This document shows positions 41,588-50,076 of a stretch of 64,000 nucleotides of DNA, piece after piece. The position numbers were made by a program, and so were the translations under genes. Under the pieces are notes generated by a model, which did not search any database, was not told the DNA's origin, and worked only from the letters and a program-made list of their open reading frames with translations. This DNA comes from an uncultured Parabacteroides sp. Lineage in GTDB: Bacteria; Bacteroidota; Bacteroidia; Bacteroidales; Tannerellaceae. The stretch lies in contig UQLN01000013.1 in the NCBI GenBank assembly GCA_900541965.1, positions 1 to 64,000 on the forward strand. Direction: 5' to 3'. Positions within the stretch are counted from its first letter, which is position 1. Each line of letters opens with the position of its first letter.

Positions 41588-43018
41588 TTAAATACCTAAT
41601 AATACGTTTTGCAACACATATACTCCGGCACCAGAAAGATACCCTGCCAAGGCTAGGAGCGATATGTTTTTTAAATACCAGATAAAGTTGATATGTTCCA
41701 ATCCCATTACTACTACGCCGGCGGCCGAACCTATAATCAGCATACTGCCACCGACACCGGCACAGTAAGCAAGGAACTGCCAGAATACTCCATCCTGTAC
41801 GAAATTGGCAAGGTAAGTCGGGTCTGCGGCTGTAGCGAGCATTGCATCTGTGGCTACCGGATACATTCCGATTGCTCCGGCAACAAGAGGTACATTGTCT
41901 ACTACGGCGGATAAAGTCCCGATAATCAGATTCACAGCATAGACATTACCAAGCGTATCATCCAACCATATGGAGAAGTTATTTAGAACTCCACTGCAAC
42001 GTAATGCATCTACGGCAAGTAAAATCCCTAAGAAAAACATTAAGGTTGCCCCGTCTATACGGTTTACTACTTTCGACAAGCGTAATTTCAAATCTTCATT
42101 CATCGGAGTCCGACGGTACATAAGCTCTGTAAATATCCATAGAATACCAACTCCCATCAATATCCCCATAAAAGGTGGCAGATGGGTAATTGTTTTAAAT
42201 ACAGGTACGAAGAGAAGGCAGAATACACCGATACAAAAGATTGCCAGTTTTTCATTTTCTTTTAAAATACGAAGTAGTTCGCTATCTCCGCTTTCATCAA
42301 AAACATTTGGAGGTGTGATATTTCCATGCAAAGATCTGGAAACAAGAAGAACGGGAACAAATGCAGAGACCAAACTGGGTAAAAATAAATGGGGAATAGT
42401 CGATGAGGTCGAAATATTACCTTTTACCCAAAGCATAATAGTGGTGACGTCTCCAATGGGTGACCAGGCCCCTCCGCTGTTCGCTGCAATTATAATAATA
42501 CTGCCGAATATCCATCGTTCTTTATAATCTCCGATCAGTTTCCGGATAAGCATAACCATTACAATGGAAGTCGTAAGGTTATCCAGTATGGCGGACATAA
42601 AGAATGTAATGCTTGCGATGGCTATTAGTAATTTCCGCTTATTATTAGTAGTGATCCTGTTTGTAATGAATAAAAAACCTCCGTGCGAGTCTATCAGTTC
42701 GACTGTAATCATGGCACCTATCAGGAAAATCAGGGTTTCCGCAATTTCTCCGATACTTTCAAGTACCTGGTGTTCTACAACAAAACGGATGCATTGCTCG
42801 GCATAAGGCAGTTCTGCCATAGTAGGGAATGCTTCTAAAAACAATTTGAAACTTTCGGCAGAGGCAGAAGGAATAAACTGAGGAGAACCTGCCGTATACA
42901 TTACCCATAAAAGGGTTCCGGTGAGAAGGGCTGTCCCTGCTTTATTGATTTTGAGAGGATGCTCCAAGGCGATAAGTAAATATCCCACAAGGAAAATAAT
43001 GATCATTCCAGTTAACAT
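41588..43018 (-). CDS. nhaD: NhaD-type sodium/proton antiporter
   Basis: The 476-aa inner-membrane protein belongs to the ion-transporter superfamily. Hydrophobic helices fill the length. ILDNLTTSIVMVMLIRKLI and the later TLSAVVDNVPLVAGAIGMYP are the paired inverted-repeat motifs with Asp-Asn in the ion path; NSGGAWSPIGDVTTIMLWVKG is also typical of NhaD. It would expel Na+ in exchange for protons. A -7 element lies 29 nt upstream. Confidence 0.95.
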   Translation of the reverse strand: MLTGMIIIFLVGYLLIALEHPLKINKAGTALLTGTLLWVMYTAGSPQFIPSASAESFKLFLEAFPTMAELPYAEQCIRFVVEHQVLESIGEIAETLIFLIGAMITVELIDSHGGFLFITNRITTNNKRKLLIAIASITFFMSAILDNLTTSIVMVMLIRKLIGDYKERWIFGSIIIIAANSGGAWSPIGDVTTIMLWVKGNISTSSTIPHLFLPSLVSAFVPVLLVSRSLHGNITPPNVFDESGDSELLRILKENEKLAIFCIGVFCLLFVPVFKTITHLPPFMGILMGVGILWIFTELMYRRTPMNEDLKLRLSKVVNRIDGATLMFFLGILLAVDALRCSGVLNNFSIWLDDTLGNVYAVNLIIGTLSAVVDNVPLVAGAIGMYPVATDAMLATAADPTYLANFVQDGVFWQFLAYCAGVGGSMLIIGSAAGVVVMGLEHINFIWYLKNISLLALAGYLSGAGVYVLQNVLLGI

Positions 43019-43046
43019 AATAACTATATTTAATTATTTAGTAGTA

Positions 43047-43054
43047 CAAAATTA
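43047..43054 (-). promoter_or_regulatory. -7 promoter element of nhaD
   Basis: The minus strand reads TAATTTTG (TAnnTTTG), 29 nt before the ATG. Confidence 0.55.
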
Positions 43055-43169
43055 GGCATTTTATCTTGGGTTGTACTCTTTTGTGTATAGTTAACATGTA
43101 TCTTTATTATAAATGATGTTTATCAACTTGGATTTGAATATAAGGATTTTTATATTCTAAATTATGGTT

Positions 43170-43223
43170 CATAGTTATGATTTTCCAAAATCATAACTAT
43201 CATTTGGAAAAAACATAACTATG
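43170..43223. repeat. 28+2 nt palindrome with an extra direct copy of its arm
   Basis: ATAGTTATGATTTT (43171-43184) and AAAATCATAACTAT (43187-43200) are perfect complements around CC. CATAACTATG recurs at 43214-43223. The element lies between the convergent-side end of the endo-glycosidase gene and nhaD; it has no T-run and is 50-80 nt past the endoglycosidase stop, so it could act as a transcript end structure. Confidence 0.85.
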
Positions 43224-43249
43224 AATGTTTTTATAGTGTGTTCTTATTT

Positions 43250-44668
43250 TTACCAATCACGTTCGTAAGGAGGATGGAACATATATATATCATCATCATA
43301 TAATTCCCTGGCAACAAGATTTAATTTGTCGGTATAATCTTTCGGCATCATATTGTAAATATTCAATACTCCAAATCCTTCACTTCTTAGCTGCTTTAAA
43401 CGATAGGAACTCGGACTACTGTTTTCATCAATATTTATCGCATACGGGCCCCATTGCTTTTTGCTCATTCCCTTGAATCTTAAATAACCTTCATCATCCC
43501 AGCTTCCATAATAAGCTTGATAAGAATAACTAATATATTCCCCAGGATCAACTCCGTCGTGAGAGGAAAATTTACTTCCGTGGTTTTTACCTGTGTATCC
43601 TATATCATATACTGTAACAATTTTGTCCGGCATAATTTTCCAGCATTCATAAACCAGGCGGGAATAACGTTCGGAAGAAGCATCCGGATATCCTTTCGGT
43701 TTATTTGCGTATGTTACATATTCGTCATCAAAATCTACTCCGTCCAGTCCGTAGGCATCGACATATGCTCTGACTTCTCGAGCGATGTTTAAAGCCACAT
43801 CATCAGGTAAGTTTGCAACTCCAACTCCATCTGCCCCTTTCATTGGTATAATATCCATGCATACTTTAATTCCGAGTTTTTGCAGAGGTTTGATATATTT
43901 CTCATGGTTGTTAAGTATATGTCCGACTGCGGCATAGGGTTTAAGATATGCTTTTCTTTCAAGAGAATCATAACATAATCCGACAGAGAAAAGGTGAACA
44001 ATGTCGATTAGAGGTTTTCCGCTGTTTTTTAGCCGCCAGATTCCAGCATTGAGCGGATTCCCTCCTCCACGTATTTCAAAGTAGCAGATAGTTTTAATTC
44101 CGGTCGATTTTTCTGCACTTTGTATGGAATCGAGTACCTGTACCAGCCAAATCATTCCTCCGGTTTTTCCGGAAACAAATACGGAGTCTTCTGAACTTTT
44201 CAGAGCAATGGGGATTGCATAGGTTTTCCCTTTTTGGAGCGTTGTATCCTTTTGTATTTGCATGATTACCGGATTTATATGAGTTTCCCCTGCCGGAATA
44301 AATACTTCGTTTGTCCCTTTTGGAAAAATGTGGTCTGTCGGGTACATCCCAAATGAAGTACTATGTAGTTCATTATAACGCTCCAATACTGTCGGATCAA
44401 TAGAGAACTGTATATTCATATCTCTTGAGTGAGATTTCGTTAATCCGATCTCCATCTGTACGGATGTAAGCGAATCACTTAGTTCTACCACATGATTACT
44501 TTGCGGGTTATTATAGTTACGAGCATACATATAAACATGTCGGCTTGCATCGTAAGGATCTTCATTTACCGGTCCGGTGTGAATGGATTTTTCACACGAA
44601 GCGAATAGGATAGTACCTATTGTTAATAAAATAGCCACAGGGCTAATATGTCGGATTGTATATCGCAT
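43250..44668 (-). CDS. GH18 endo-beta-N-acetylglucosaminidase lipoprotein
   Basis: The 472-aa surface lipoprotein (lipobox LFASC, Cys25) would cut between the two core GlcNAc residues of N-glycans. Residues about 40-170 form a DUF1735-type beta domain (VELSDSLTSVQMEIGLTKS, VFIPAGETHINPVIMQIQ). The GH18 barrel follows, with the catalytic DxxDxDxE intact as Asp309-Asp312-Asp314-Glu316 in GLDGVDFDDEY. The arrangement is that of the Bacteroides BT_3987-type enzyme acting on high-mannose N-glycan. It is last in a run of SusC-like, GH18-like, LamG and this gene. Confidence 0.93.
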   Translation of the reverse strand: MRYTIRHISPVAILLTIGTILFASCEKSIHTGPVNEDPYDASRHVYMYARNYNNPQSNHVVELSDSLTSVQMEIGLTKSHSRDMNIQFSIDPTVLERYNELHSTSFGMYPTDHIFPKGTNEVFIPAGETHINPVIMQIQKDTTLQKGKTYAIPIALKSSEDSVFVSGKTGGMIWLVQVLDSIQSAEKSTGIKTICYFEIRGGGNPLNAGIWRLKNSGKPLIDIVHLFSVGLCYDSLERKAYLKPYAAVGHILNNHEKYIKPLQKLGIKVCMDIIPMKGADGVGVANLPDDVALNIAREVRAYVDAYGLDGVDFDDEYVTYANKPKGYPDASSERYSRLVYECWKIMPDKIVTVYDIGYTGKNHGSKFSSHDGVDPGEYISYSYQAYYGSWDDEGYLRFKGMSKKQWGPYAINIDENSSPSSYRLKQLRSEGFGVLNIYNMMPKDYTDKLNLVARELYDDDIYMFHPPYERDW

Positions 44669-44687
44669 AGTTTTAAATTATAAAATG

Positions 44688-45860
44688 TTATTCTTGTGTT
44701 TCAGGAAGAGAGACTTTATGCCAAATAATTTCTTTTTGGGCATGGGCATGATTCCTGTTTCCGCTATGGTCGGTAATTGTATTTCCTAAACCGTCATTAA
44801 ATTTCCAATAGGCAATCAGCCCTTCGCTATGTGGATCGACATAGTAGACATTTTCTTTTATTTCCTGAGGTGTTCTTAACATATTCCACATTCGGCATTC
44901 TGAAAATAATCCATGTAATGATCTTTCTTCATTACAGGAGTAACCTATGGAAAACCCTCCGGTTAAAAGTTTCGTCGTAAAGTCATATTCCTCAGGACCA
45001 TTGATCCAGTGTTCCCTATCTGCTACTAATTCTCCATCCAAATAGACACACAAATGATTGGTTGGAGCATAGAAGGTTACTGCTACATGTATCCATTGAT
45101 GAGTTGGTAAAGGTTGGGAATTTATGTTACAATTACCATTCATTGATGAAATTTGAAGCGTATTCTTAGGTATGCCGGCATCACCTATACGAATTAGGAA
45201 ATATCCTTCGATACCCATAACTGTGCTGATTACATCATAATTAAAATCCCGGCAATAAAAAAGTGCTTCCCAAGTAAAGGCTGTGAGATGTTGTACAACT
45301 TCCGGTTTTGCCCATGTGACAAAAAAAGCATTTTCTTCTCCATCTGCAACAACTTCAATCACAGAACGAAGCCTAAATACATAAAAAATAGTACGTCCTG
45401 ATTCAAGTATATCGATATTAGTCGCGTTGCTGATTTGGAGGGGCAATACATAGTCTTCATCAGGATTTAGTTTGTCCAGGTCATGGAAAAACAATTTTGT
45501 CTCAGTAGAACGGGCACTGTCTACAGAAATTATAGCTTGTTCATTTTCAAATGTATAATATTCTTCTGGAAGTAAATTAGCTACCGTCTTATTTTTTTCG
45601 TTGTAAATATCAACCAGTGAAGGGACTATGTTATAGGTTATTTCGATCTCTTTGTCTGTGGGCTTGGCAACAGCAGAACGGAGGCTTTTTGTCATTACAC
45701 TATCTACATATCCACGTACCGGGTTTATATCTTCAATAGAGGATACATCAATATAAACACGATTATCGAAATCTTTATGAAAAGAATCGTTATTGGTACA
45801 TGCATTTAATAGTATGATTACCGGAAAAAGTAACAGAAGTTGAAAATATGGTTGTTTCAT
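44688..45860 (-). CDS. DUF1735-LamG surface glycan-binding lipoprotein
   Basis: The 390-aa lipoprotein (MKQPYFQLLLLFPVIILLNAC, Cys21) has an N-terminal DUF1735-like domain (about residues 30-165; SARSTETKLFFHDLDKLNPD, YVLPLQISNATNIDILESG). A concanavalin-like LamG domain makes up the second half (PTHQWIHVAVTFYAP, LCVYLDGELVADREH, GLFSECRMWNMLRTPQEI, GLIAYWKFNDG). No catalytic residues are expected. The place between a GH18-like protein and a GH18 endoglycosidase suggests glycan or glycoprotein capture at the surface for the neighbouring SusC. Confidence 0.88.
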   Translation of the reverse strand: MKQPYFQLLLLFPVIILLNACTNNDSFHKDFDNRVYIDVSSIEDINPVRGYVDSVMTKSLRSAVAKPTDKEIEITYNIVPSLVDIYNEKNKTVANLLPEEYYTFENEQAIISVDSARSTETKLFFHDLDKLNPDEDYVLPLQISNATNIDILESGRTIFYVFRLRSVIEVVADGEENAFFVTWAKPEVVQHLTAFTWEALFYCRDFNYDVISTVMGIEGYFLIRIGDAGIPKNTLQISSMNGNCNINSQPLPTHQWIHVAVTFYAPTNHLCVYLDGELVADREHWINGPEEYDFTTKLLTGGFSIGYSCNEERSLHGLFSECRMWNMLRTPQEIKENVYYVDPHSEGLIAYWKFNDGLGNTITDHSGNRNHAHAQKEIIWHKVSLPETQE

Positions 45861-45866
45861 TGCATT

Positions 45867-46898
45867 CTATTTTTGAGAGTTAGGATTCATAATACTGATA
45901 GCTTCCCGTGTAAAATGGTATTCTTTACCCAAGCTGTAATAATCCCGTTGAAGTTCCAGGATTGCGATACCTGCTTTTGTAAACCATGAGTCGGGCATTA
46001 CTGTCCAATAGGCAGCTCCGATAATGGCACTCATTTTGTTACCGCTATTATCGGATATATATCCGGTGGTAAGATCATAAGGGTTAGAGGTCTGTGTTTC
46101 GGCACTTATTAGAAAACGATCGGTCGGGACCCCGGTTTCTATTGTTTTTCTTACAAATGTGGTAAATTCACCTTGTGATTTTGCAGTGTTGGTAGAAATA
46201 AGAATAAAGTTACAGTCCGAAAGGAAACTTTTATCATATATATAAGAAGGATTTCCTTCAAGAATAAGAATTTTGTCCGGATTGCTTTTCGACCAGTCTT
46301 TTACAGGTTCGAGAAAAGCTTCCTGTGTGCGGATATATTCTTCCAGTTCTTCCGGTTCCATCGCTTCCATTGATTTTCCTTCATACTTAACAATCATACC
46401 GTCAAATGAATATTCATCGGTCAATATCAGAGACATCTTTGTTTGTTGGTTGATATAATCAGTTAATCCTGCGTCTGATACTTCACCTGTGGATGTATAA
46501 GACCGGATGATTTGATCGTATCCTGTAAAAGAGAGCGTTTTTGTTGCTTTGTCTTTTAGAAGGAGTTCTTTTTCTTTTAGTAATTGTTCGTTTAGTTCAC
46601 GGGGATTTTTTAGAATTACTATGTCGACACTATCGGGGATATCGCTAAGATGTTGTCCGCGTGAAGAGTATGTGTCATAATCCAGGTTATCGAACCATGC
46701 CAGTACGATTTTATGCTCTGTAGCCTTATAAGTACGGAGGTTTTTTAAATATTCGGCATAAAGCTCCGGATTTTGTTTGTCAATGGTCGAGTGTCCTACT
46801 TCTATGGCTTTCGGCTCGGTCCATTTGCTGCAACCTGTTACAATAAACAGTTTTCATAGCAAAAACAGTAAGGTTTTTATGTTTGTTTCTCTTTTCAT
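45867..46898 (-). pseudogene. GH18-like surface glycan-binding lipoprotein with an in-frame TGA in the signal peptide
   Basis: Reading from the ATG at 46898 gives MKRETNIKTLLFLL, then TGA at 46856-46854, then KLFIVTGCSKWTEPKA and an open frame to 45867 (344 codons). The lipobox Cys comes after the stop, so the gene is split within its signal sequence; one base change from TGG would make it whole. The next in-frame ATG (46436) would drop the signal and 154 residues. The body is like GH18 proteins of the BT_1044/BT_3986 kind, but the catalytic motif is degenerate: Asp166-Ile169-Lys171-Glu173 in FDGMIVKYEG. It was probably a binding protein, now either inactive, or misread through a sequence error. 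Confidence 0.8.
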
Positions 46899-46932
46899 AT
46901 GCTTGTTTTTTTTAGGGTTTATATAGGTAAAA

Positions 46933-49776
46933 TCAGAATTTGAATCGAAGATTTAGCCCTACATTGCGGGTTGAAGGCATCATAAAATAGTCGATTCCAC
47001 GGTAAAAGTTTCCTGTAGTGGCTGTCATTTCCGGATCAAACGGAGCTTTGCAGTAAATCATCCATAGGTTACGTCCAACTAATGAGATGGTCATATCGAG
47101 TACGTTTCCGAGATATTTACGGGGAATTGTGTATCCGATGCTCAATTCTTGTAAACGGATATTTGTCGCATCGTACGTATTGTATTGCGGAACACCTCCA
47201 TCGGAACCAAGAGCTGTGTACCACTTTTGAGCAGAAATCCGGTCGTTATCGCTATTAAGTACGATTCCTCCTGCCTGCCGTGCATCCGCAGTAGTTTCTG
47301 AAACTCCGTATTCATCCATTACCGCTTGGGTTGCGGAATAAACGATGCCGCCAATCCGTGCTGTAAAAAGGAAATCCAGATTAAAGTTTGCATAGGTAAA
47401 GTTATTGCGCCAACCCATATTGGCTTTAGGCAATACACTTCCCATATGGATAGGGGCGGTATCTTTCGTTACTTCCGGAGAACCGTTTTCATTGATATGA
47501 ATATATCCTTTACTGTCTTTTCTAAGATCTGTTAAAGAATAGAGGTCTCCCAGGCTTCCACCTTCTTTTAGTAAAAAGCGGGCGTTATTAAGTCCTCCGG
47601 CATCCCATCCGGCATCAGTTTTCAGTGAATGTCCGTAAGAATCAGTTACCTGGATTTTAGAGATTGCATTGCAGTTGGTATTTAATACATAGTCGGAACG
47701 CCAGTTTAATTTGCCCCATTGGTTTTCAAAACCCAAAGCAAGTTCGAATCCGCTGTTTCTTACGCTACCTGTCAGTCGGTATGCGTATATTTCGCTCGAG
47801 TAAGGCGACATAAGCAACTGGTCGGAGGTTAATGCATTATAGTAAGTGAAATCTACATTGAAATAACGGAGGAAACGTGCTGAAATTCCGGCTTCGAAAG
47901 AATTGGTTCGTTCTGGATTCAGTTTGGTTACCAATTTTTCTGCTTCGGAATAAACGGATAGAGGATTATCATGCGTATATGCCCGGTTGGTAAGTTGATA
48001 AGGGGTTGCCATACCAACAGAAGCATAGGATGCCCGCAATTTTAAGAATGAAATCTGTTGGGGAAAAGGTATGATTTCAGATAAAATAACGGAAGCCCCG
48101 ACGGAAGGGTATAGATATGTCGCGTTCAGGGTATGTCCGTTGATAGTTTGTGATTGCCAGTCATTTCGTCCGGTAACATGCAAAAAATACGTATTTTTAA
48201 ATCCTAAGTCTGCACTTGCGAATACGCTCTGGTATTGTTGTTTCCAACAGTATTCTTCGCCTGACATTAAAGAAGGGTCGAGCATTCCCAGTTCAAAACT
48301 GTTGGGGGCATTATAGTTCGCAATTCCTCCCGAAGTGCGGAGGTAGTTCTGTGAAAGATGGGAAAATGAGCCTCCGAGTGCAGCTTGGATAGTCCAGTTG
48401 GATGCAAAGGAGTGATTGGCTTTCAAAATAAGGTCGCCATAGGTTTGCTTTTCTTTACCGGTCAGCACTCCATAGAATCCGTTTTCTGAATTATTGGTTA
48501 TATTTTTATCGGATGATGCATAATATTTTTCAGAGAAGTTGGTTCCGGTATTATCCATCCGCAGGCGGGCGGAAACTGTAAGCCAGTTGTTTGCCTGATA
48601 AGAAGCGGCAGCGGTAAGGGCATAGCGGTCGCGTTGCATATCGAGCAGGTTACGGTAGTTCGCCCAATAGGGGTTTTGTGCCATTAGCCCATCCATTGTC
48701 TGAGGGAGATTTTGAACCATGATCTGTCGTTCCGGGTCGTAGCGTTCATACATTTGGACATTGGTCCAGTCACTGCCGCGCGGAAGCAAATAAGAATAAA
48801 TGAGCGGGTTGGAATAAAGTCCCTGATTCAGCCGGTTCCGGTCTTTCTGATAGATATATTCGGCTCCCAGATCGATACGGAGTTTGTCATCGAACAGACG
48901 GGTCGTATTGCGGAAAGTCAGGTTATACCGGTCATATCCGTTGTTCGGAATAATGCCTCTTGAATTGGTCGCGGCAGCAGATAAATAGGTTTGGTTCTGT
49001 TGGGTACCTGTAGACAGGGATGCAGACTCCATTGCTGCTATTCCGGTACGGAAATAATTGTCTTGCGGTGAATAATTCCAGGATGTTCCGGCATTGAAAC
49101 GTTCGCCCCAACTTTGACTGCCTGAATAAATACCGGCCTCTATATTTCCGGAACCATATGTGTTCTGAAAACGAGGCATTACGAGTGGGTTGATCATTAC
49201 CGTTTGGCTGGATACGGTAATGGATGTCTTTCCCGCCTTCCCTTTTTTCGTGTTGATTATAATGGCACCATTGGAGGCATGACTGCCATAAAGAGTTGCT
49301 GCCGTGGCTCCGGTAAGTACGGTAAGCGATTCGATGTCTTCCGGATTCAAGTCGGCGATAGGATCGGTGGAACCATTGGAATGAATGCCGCTACTGCCTC
49401 CACTCATCAGGTTGAACATCGGTATGCCATCCACTACATACAGTACATTCGAAGTTTGGGAAAAACCTTTTGTCCCGCGGATGGTGATTTGGCTGGCACC
49501 TCCAACGCCTGAGGAGCTCGGATTAATGACTACTCCTGCTGCTTTCCCGTTTAGTGCGTTGATGAAATTGACATCTTTCACTTTCAGGAAATCTTCTTGA
49601 TTGAATTGCTGTACGGGATAACTGAGAGACGAATCCGTGGTTTGGATGCCTAAAGCCCCGGTGACAGATTTTCCCTTCTGTTTAGAGGCGGCTTTGCAGT
49701 TGTTTTCCTGTTGTCCGTTTGCTGTGTAAGAAAAGCCCAAGGTAACAACCAATGATAGAAATAACTTTAGGTTCAT
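46933..49776 (-). CDS. SusC/RagA-like TonB-dependent outer-membrane transporter without a partner SusD
   Basis: The 947-aa protein has signal MNLKLFLSLVVTLGFSYTANGQ and then goes almost at once to the plug (VKDVNFINALNGKAAGVVIN, ITIRGTKGFSQTSNVLYVVD, GATAATLYGSHASNGAIIIN). The carboxypeptidase-regulatory-like domain that usually precedes the plug in SusC is missing, as is an STN domain. The barrel ends STRNVGLNLRFKF. The next gene begins 34 nt later and is not susD. It would import oligosaccharides released at the surface by the endoglycosidase; whether it borrows a SusD is unknown. A -7 element lies about 150 nt upstream. Confidence 0.92.
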   Translation of the reverse strand: MNLKLFLSLVVTLGFSYTANGQQENNCKAASKQKGKSVTGALGIQTTDSSLSYPVQQFNQEDFLKVKDVNFINALNGKAAGVVINPSSSGVGGASQITIRGTKGFSQTSNVLYVVDGIPMFNLMSGGSSGIHSNGSTDPIADLNPEDIESLTVLTGATAATLYGSHASNGAIIINTKKGKAGKTSITVSSQTVMINPLVMPRFQNTYGSGNIEAGIYSGSQSWGERFNAGTSWNYSPQDNYFRTGIAAMESASLSTGTQQNQTYLSAAATNSRGIIPNNGYDRYNLTFRNTTRLFDDKLRIDLGAEYIYQKDRNRLNQGLYSNPLIYSYLLPRGSDWTNVQMYERYDPERQIMVQNLPQTMDGLMAQNPYWANYRNLLDMQRDRYALTAAASYQANNWLTVSARLRMDNTGTNFSEKYYASSDKNITNNSENGFYGVLTGKEKQTYGDLILKANHSFASNWTIQAALGGSFSHLSQNYLRTSGGIANYNAPNSFELGMLDPSLMSGEEYCWKQQYQSVFASADLGFKNTYFLHVTGRNDWQSQTINGHTLNATYLYPSVGASVILSEIIPFPQQISFLKLRASYASVGMATPYQLTNRAYTHDNPLSVYSEAEKLVTKLNPERTNSFEAGISARFLRYFNVDFTYYNALTSDQLLMSPYSSEIYAYRLTGSVRNSGFELALGFENQWGKLNWRSDYVLNTNCNAISKIQVTDSYGHSLKTDAGWDAGGLNNARFLLKEGGSLGDLYSLTDLRKDSKGYIHINENGSPEVTKDTAPIHMGSVLPKANMGWRNNFTYANFNLDFLFTARIGGIVYSATQAVMDEYGVSETTADARQAGGIVLNSDNDRISAQKWYTALGSDGGVPQYNTYDATNIRLQELSIGYTIPRKYLGNVLDMTISLVGRNLWMIYCKAPFDPEMTATTGNFYRGIDYFMMPSTRNVGLNLRFKF

Positions 49777-49924
49777 AATTGAATTTAAGGGTTAATATAG
49801 AAAGATTAGAAAATAATTGTTCTCCATTTTCCGTTATTAGACTTTTTTCAAAAGGATTCCTGGTATGTTGTAAAAGGATACCTGAAATCCGGTATTATTG
49901 GTTAAGTGTATTTTTAAGGATTTG

Positions 49925-49932
49925 CAAATCTA
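49925..49932 (-). promoter_or_regulatory. -7 promoter element of the SusC-like/GH18 block
   Basis: The minus strand reads TAGATTTG (TAnnTTTG), with TTTG 23 nt upstream as a possible -33 element. Confidence 0.5.
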
Positions 49933-50042
49933 CGATATGTTCTTTTAATATGAAACAAAACTCTGTTAATTTTAAAATAGTCTTTTATTTCAGGATAACT
50001 GTTTGGTCTGGGATGCACAAGGCATATGTCCCGGATTATCTG

Positions 50043-50050
50043 TATCTTTG
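50043..50050 (+). promoter_or_regulatory. -7 promoter element deciding the ABC-F start
   Basis: TATCTTTG (TAnnTTTG) lies 27 nt before the ATG at 50077. It excludes the in-frame ATG at 50026. Confidence 0.65.
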
Positions 50051-50076
50051 TCCGGATTATAAAAAAAACAGAAAGT

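Larger units (their letters stand above)
49777..50076. other. 300-bp divergent spacer between SusC-like and ABC-F genes
   Basis: The spacer holds a -7 element for each direction (49925-49932 on the minus strand, 50043-50050 on the plus strand). The SusC-like gene would have a leader of about 140 nt. Short open frames here have no support. I see no clear operator. Confidence 0.6.

Noticed and set aside
45867..46436. Separate 189-aa gene starting at 46436
   Set aside because: The same frame continues upstream with conserved GH18-like sequence and a lipobox to an ATG at 46898; the short form is only what remains after the nonsense codon.
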